Part shown: positions 6,634 to 9,576 of the stretch, piece after piece
Layout: each line of letters opens with the position of its first letter
How positions within the stretch are numbered: the first letter of the stretch is position 1
Assembly: GCA_020847015.1 (NCBI GenBank)
Contig: JADLCW010000429.1
Coordinates: 1-9,576 of the forward strand
Length of the DNA stretch: 9,576 nucleotides
DNA from: Thermomicrobiales bacterium
GTDB taxonomy: Bacteria > Chloroflexota > Chloroflexia > Thermomicrobiales > UBA6265
Direction of reading: 5' to 3'
Made by a program: the position numbers and the translations under genes
The notes under the pieces: model-generated
The model's database searches: none
What the model was told of the DNA's origin: nothing
Seen by the model: only the letters and a program-made list of their open reading frames with translations

Positions 6634-7625
6634 CCGCCCGTGCCCTCCGCCAGCGTCGGCATCGGGGCGCGACCACCGTGCGAGCGTTGCGCCGCCCCCA
6701 CGATCTCGCCAAGATTGCGGGCGCCTTCCCGCGCCATCCAGTCGGCCAATTCGTCGATCAGCCGCAACGGCAGACTCGGATCGACAAAGATGGCCGTGCC
6801 GATCTGAATCGCGCTTGCTCCCGCGAAGAAGAACTCCAGCGCGTCCGCCAGCGAGGCGATGCCACCTATGCCGATCACCGGCACGCGGACGGAACCCGCT
6901 ACTTGATAGACCATGCGGAGGGCAACCGGCTTGATCGCCGGGCCGGACAACCCGCCGGTGAGATTGCCGAGCACCGGTCGTCGCTGCCGGATGTCGATCG
7001 CCATGCCGACCAGCGTGTTGATCAGTGAAATAGCGTCCGCGCCAGCGTCCTCGACGGCGCGCGCCACGCTGACGATATCGACCGCCCCCGGCGACAACTT
7101 GACGATCACCGGCAGCGTCGTCGCGGCCCGCACCGCTCGCGTCACCTCGGCGCTCATATCCGCATCCCAACCGAAGCAGAAACCACCCCGGGCAATATTG
7201 GGGCACGAGACATTGACTTCGATCCCGGCCACCCCCGGCTGCTCGTCGAGGATGGCCGCCATGTCGGCGAACTCCTCAACCGACTCGGCCGAAATATTGA
7301 CGATGGCCGGCACGCGCCAATGCTCCCAGAGGCGAGGGTATTTGCGGGCGAATCCTCGGATGCCGGGGTTTTGCAATCCGATGGCGTTGAGCATCCCCGC
7401 TGGCGTTTCCGCCAGGCGAGGCATGGGATTACCCGCGCGGGGTCTCGGGGTAATCCCCTTGCTGACGAAGGCGCCCAGACGCTGCACATCAATGACTCCG
7501 GCATACTCCTGCCCGTAGCCGAAGCAACCGGAAGCGGCGATCACCGGGTTCTTCAGATGCAGCTCGCGCGGGTTGTTGGGGGCGAGATCCACGCTCAGAT
7601 CGGGCGCGCCGCGCTCCTCGTCCAT
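6630..7625 (-). CDS. pyrD: Dihydroorotate dehydrogenase catalytic subunit (class 1B)
   Basis: Oxidises dihydroorotate to orotate with FMN and, together with PyrK, passes electrons to NAD+. The 331-residue TIM barrel carries NAIGLQNPGI (80-89), K56 in SKGIT, and EVNVSCPN (136-143) with catalytic cysteine C141; cysteine rather than serine marks class 1. It also has VKLSPG (175-180), GGLSGPAIKP (224-233) and the FMN-phosphate motifs GIGGI (252-256) and QIGTAIF (274-280). It is somewhat longer than usual, from a short N-terminal extension and a polar C-terminal tail after about 310. The ATG at 7625 is preferred because a strong purine-rich RBS (AGGGGG) stands six bases upstream. An in-frame ATG at 7646 is possible but lacks one. 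It lies 26 bases after pyrK, which confirms the 1B type. Confidence 0.95.
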   Translation of the reverse strand: MDEERGAPDLSVDLAPNNPRELHLKNPVIAASGCFGYGQEYAGVIDVQRLGAFVSKGITPRPRAGNPMPRLAETPAGMLNAIGLQNPGIRGFARKYPRLWEHWRVPAIVNISAESVEEFADMAAILDEQPGVAGIEVNVSCPNIARGGFCFGWDADMSAEVTRAVRAATTLPVIVKLSPGAVDIVSVARAVEDAGADAISLINTLVGMAIDIRQRRPVLGNLTGGLSGPAIKPVALRMVYQVAGSVRVPVIGIGGIASLADALEFFFAGASAIQIGTAIFVDPSLPLRLIDELADWMAREGARNLGEIVGAAQRSHGGRAPMPTLAEGTGG

Positions 7626-7651
7626 CGTGCTCCCCCTGCCCGCCATCGTCT

Positions 7652-8497
7652 CTACCAGACAATGTCGCCCATATCGAAAACTGGCCCCTGCACGCAGGTG
7701 GTTTGCAGACCGCGCCGGGTTTCCACCATGCAGCCGAGACACGCTCCCAGCCCGCACGCCATGGCCCGCTCCATCGACACCTGCACCGGCGGCCGCCCTC
7801 CGACCCGTAGCGGCATCAGCACGTTGCGCAGCGAGCGATACATCGGCTCCGGACCGCAGGCGAACACCTGGTCCGCCCAGCGCACGTACTCGGGGATTAG
7901 ATCGGTGATGAACCCGTGGCGACCCTTGCTGCCATCATCGGTGGCGACCACGTACTCGACATCGCCTGGCAGCCACTGCGGCGCCAGCAGCGCGTCGGCG
8001 GTCGTCGCGCCGAGCAGGAATACGACGTTGCATCCTCGCGCGACCGCTTCGTTGGCCAGCATCACCAGCGGCGCGACGCCCACCCCGCCTGCCACCATCA
8101 GCAGATTTTGCGCCCGTGACGCGATCCGGTACGTGTTGCCGAGCGGACCGAGGATATTCAGCGGGTCGCCAAACGCGCGACGCGCCAGCCAGGCGCTGCC
8201 GCGACCGTAGGGCCGCACCAGGAACTGCAGGAGCCCGGATTCCGGGTCGGCGGCGAAGGCCGAATACGGACGGCGCAGTAGCGGATCGAAAGTCTCCTCG
8301 TAGCGACAGAGAATCTCGAAAAAGCGACCGGCGCGCGTTTCCCGCGCGATCTGCGGCGGCGCCGCGACGGTCAGCAATACGGAGTCGCCCATGATCGGCT
8401 CCAGGGCGACCACGCTTCCGGCAAACTCGCGCGACGCGCCGGGACCGTGCGCTGGATTGGCTCCGGTCTCGTCCACGTCGATTGAGGCGTCGGTCAT
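7652..8497 (-). CDS. pyrK: Dihydroorotate dehydrogenase electron-transfer subunit
   Basis: Iron-sulfur flavoprotein that carries electrons from the FMN of PyrD through a [2Fe-2S] cluster and FAD to NAD+. The 281 residues show the ferredoxin-reductase fold in order. An FAD-binding beta-barrel spans about 23-125, with LLRRPYSAF (73-81). The NAD-binding half follows, with VAGGVGVAPL (135-144) and FACGPEPMY (212-220). The C-terminal cluster uses C248, C253, C256 and C268 (Cys-x4-Cys-x2-Cys-x11-Cys). The ATG at 8497 leaves about 22 polar residues before the barrel, which may be a non-conserved extension. The RBS is weak. It lies 29 bases after carB and 26 before pyrD. Confidence 0.95.
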   Translation of the reverse strand: MTDASIDVDETGANPAHGPGASREFAGSVVALEPIMGDSVLLTVAAPPQIARETRAGRFFEILCRYEETFDPLLRRPYSAFAADPESGLLQFLVRPYGRGSAWLARRAFGDPLNILGPLGNTYRIASRAQNLLMVAGGVGVAPLVMLANEAVARGCNVVFLLGATTADALLAPQWLPGDVEYVVATDDGSKGRHGFITDLIPEYVRWADQVFACGPEPMYRSLRNVLMPLRVGGRPPVQVSMERAMACGLGACLGCMVETRRGLQTTCVQGPVFDMGDIVW

Positions 8498-8526
8498 GCT
8501 CGATCCATTTCGTTGATCCGAAGACG

Positions 8527-9576
8527 CTAGTAGCCGCGGCCGCGCTCTCGATACGATGGCAATGGCTGGACAGTATAGACGGCGTCCGAAGCCGCCATCG
8601 CCGCCACCAGTGCCCGGGCGGTGTCGATGGAGGTGACGCAGGGGATGCCTCGCTCCACCGCCGCCCGCCGGATTTCCAGCCCGTCGAGAATCTCCTTGTC
8701 GGCCGGGCCGGGCGTGTTGATGACGAAATCGACGGTGTGGTCGAGAATGACGTCGAGCATGTCGGGCCGACCGCGGCCAATCCGCTTGGTGACCATCTGC
8801 ACCGGCATTCCAGCGCGCTCGATCAGCGCCGCCGTGCCTTCCGTGGCATACAGCTTGTGCCCCATACGAACGAGTTTGCGGATCATCTCGACCGCTTCGG
8901 GCTTGTCCTCGTCGGAGAGGGTGATCAGGATCGAACCGTGCGCCGGCAGTCCCATTCCCGAGGCGACCAACGCCTTGTAAAAGGCTGCATCGAAGGAGCG
9001 GTCGATGCCCATCACCTCGCCGGTCGATTTCATCTCCGGCCCGAGGTTGACCTCTACTCCGCGCAACTTGGCCATCGAGAACACGGGCGCCTTCACCGCC
9101 ACCAGCGGTTGCCGCGGCCATAGTCCACCCGGGTAACCCTGATCTTCCAGCGTGCGGCCAAGCATGATCTCGGTCGCCAGCCGCACCATCGGCACCCCGG
9201 TCGCTTTGCTCATGAAGGGGACCGTGCGCGAAGCACGCGGGTTGACTTCCAGCACGTACAGGCGTCCGGCATGGATGACGAACTGGATGTTGATCAGCCC
9301 CCGCGCTTCCAGCGCGAGCGCGATGCGAGTCGTGTAATCGACTAGCGTCTCGACCTCGGCCGGGTAGAGATTGATCGCCGGGTAGACGGCGAAGGAGTCG
9401 CCGGAGTGAACCCCGGCTCGCTCGATATGTTCCATGATGCCGGGAATCAACACTCGCTCGCCATCGCAGATGGCGTCCACTTCGACTTCGCGCCCCAGCA
9501 GGTACTTGTCGATCAACACCGGGTGCTCCGGCGTCAGGTTCGCCGCGTTGCGGATATAGCGAGCCAAATGCTCCGA
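8527..9576 (-). CDS. carB: Carbamoyl-phosphate synthase large subunit (partial, C-terminal third)
   Basis: Makes carbamoyl phosphate from bicarbonate, ATP and glutamine-derived ammonia, the entry step for pyrimidines and arginine. The 349 visible residues are open to the right edge and correspond to roughly residue 730 to the end of the E. coli protein. They cover the second ATP-grasp domain, with VDAICDGERVLIPGIMEHIE and the metal/ATP-binding LEVNPRASRTVPF. SKATGVP and LGPEMKSTGEVMGIDRSF follow at the junction. The C-terminal methylglyoxal-synthase-like allosteric domain includes GTAALIERAG and FVINTPGPAD. The N-terminal two thirds, the start and any promoter lie outside the window. It is the most upstream visible gene of the pyr operon. 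Confidence 0.97.
   Translation of the reverse strand, partial: SEHLARYIRNAANLTPEHPVLIDKYLLGREVEVDAICDGERVLIPGIMEHIERAGVHSGDSFAVYPAINLYPAEVETLVDYTTRIALALEARGLINIQFVIHAGRLYVLEVNPRASRTVPFMSKATGVPMVRLATEIMLGRTLEDQGYPGGLWPRQPLVAVKAPVFSMAKLRGVEVNLGPEMKSTGEVMGIDRSFDAAFYKALVASGMGLPAHGSILITLSDEDKPEAVEMIRKLVRMGHKLYATEGTAALIERAGMPVQMVTKRIGRGRPDMLDVILDHTVDFVINTPGPADKEILDGLEIRRAAVERGIPCVTSIDTARALVAAMAASDAVYTVQPLPSYRERGRGY

Noticed and set aside
6634..7206. Upstream extension of the cax frame
   Set aside because: The added sequence is low-complexity Gly/Arg-rich and lies inside pyrD in another frame. The ATG at 6633 begins exactly at the first membrane segment and overlaps the pyrD stop.

Overview
The window is GC-rich bacterial DNA with tightly packed genes, 4-base ATGA overlaps and several GTG starts. 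The protein families (a fused DnaQ-type exonuclease/GIY-YIG nuclease, an iron-sulfur family 4 uracil-DNA glycosylase, a PyrE with a Cys-x2-Cys tail, and a NAD-dependent DHODH made of PyrK plus PyrD) would fit a Chloroflexota bacterium of the Thermomicrobia/Sphaerobacter kind. That placement is inference from remembered family features, not from a search. I see no mobile element, CRISPR array, tRNA or rRNA.

Layout. (1) Bases 1-2468, minus strand: a DNA repair pair. A 691-residue protein joins a DEDDh exonuclease to the N-terminal half of UvrC, and is followed by the start of a family 4 uracil-DNA glycosylase that runs off the left edge. (2) Bases 2469-2577: a divergent intergenic region. Its main feature is a perfect 6-4-6 palindrome carrying a TACACT -10-like hexamer on each strand. 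(3) Bases 2578-4901, plus strand: NAD-dependent DNA ligase (ligA), and a 73-residue helical protein of unknown function that overlaps the ligA stop by 4 bases. (4) Bases 4902-4973: a convergent gap holding a 10-bp GC-rich hairpin, probably a two-way terminator. (5) Bases 4974-9576, minus strand: a de novo pyrimidine operon in the order carB (3' part only), pyrK, pyrD, cax, pyrE. A Ca2+/H+ antiporter gene (cax) lies between pyrD and pyrE and is joined to pyrD by an ATGA overlap.

How the genes work together. CarB makes carbamoyl phosphate. PyrD and PyrK oxidise dihydroorotate to orotate and pass the electrons to NAD+. PyrE converts orotate to OMP. The carA, pyrB, pyrC and pyrF steps are not in the window. 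The left half is a repair neighbourhood: uracil excision, structure-specific incision or trimming, and nick sealing by ligase.

No clearly new multi-gene system is visible. The items most worth a second look are the antiporter inside the pyr operon, the nuclease fusion with its extra N-terminal domain, the palindromic divergent promoter candidate, and the small protein coupled to ligA.
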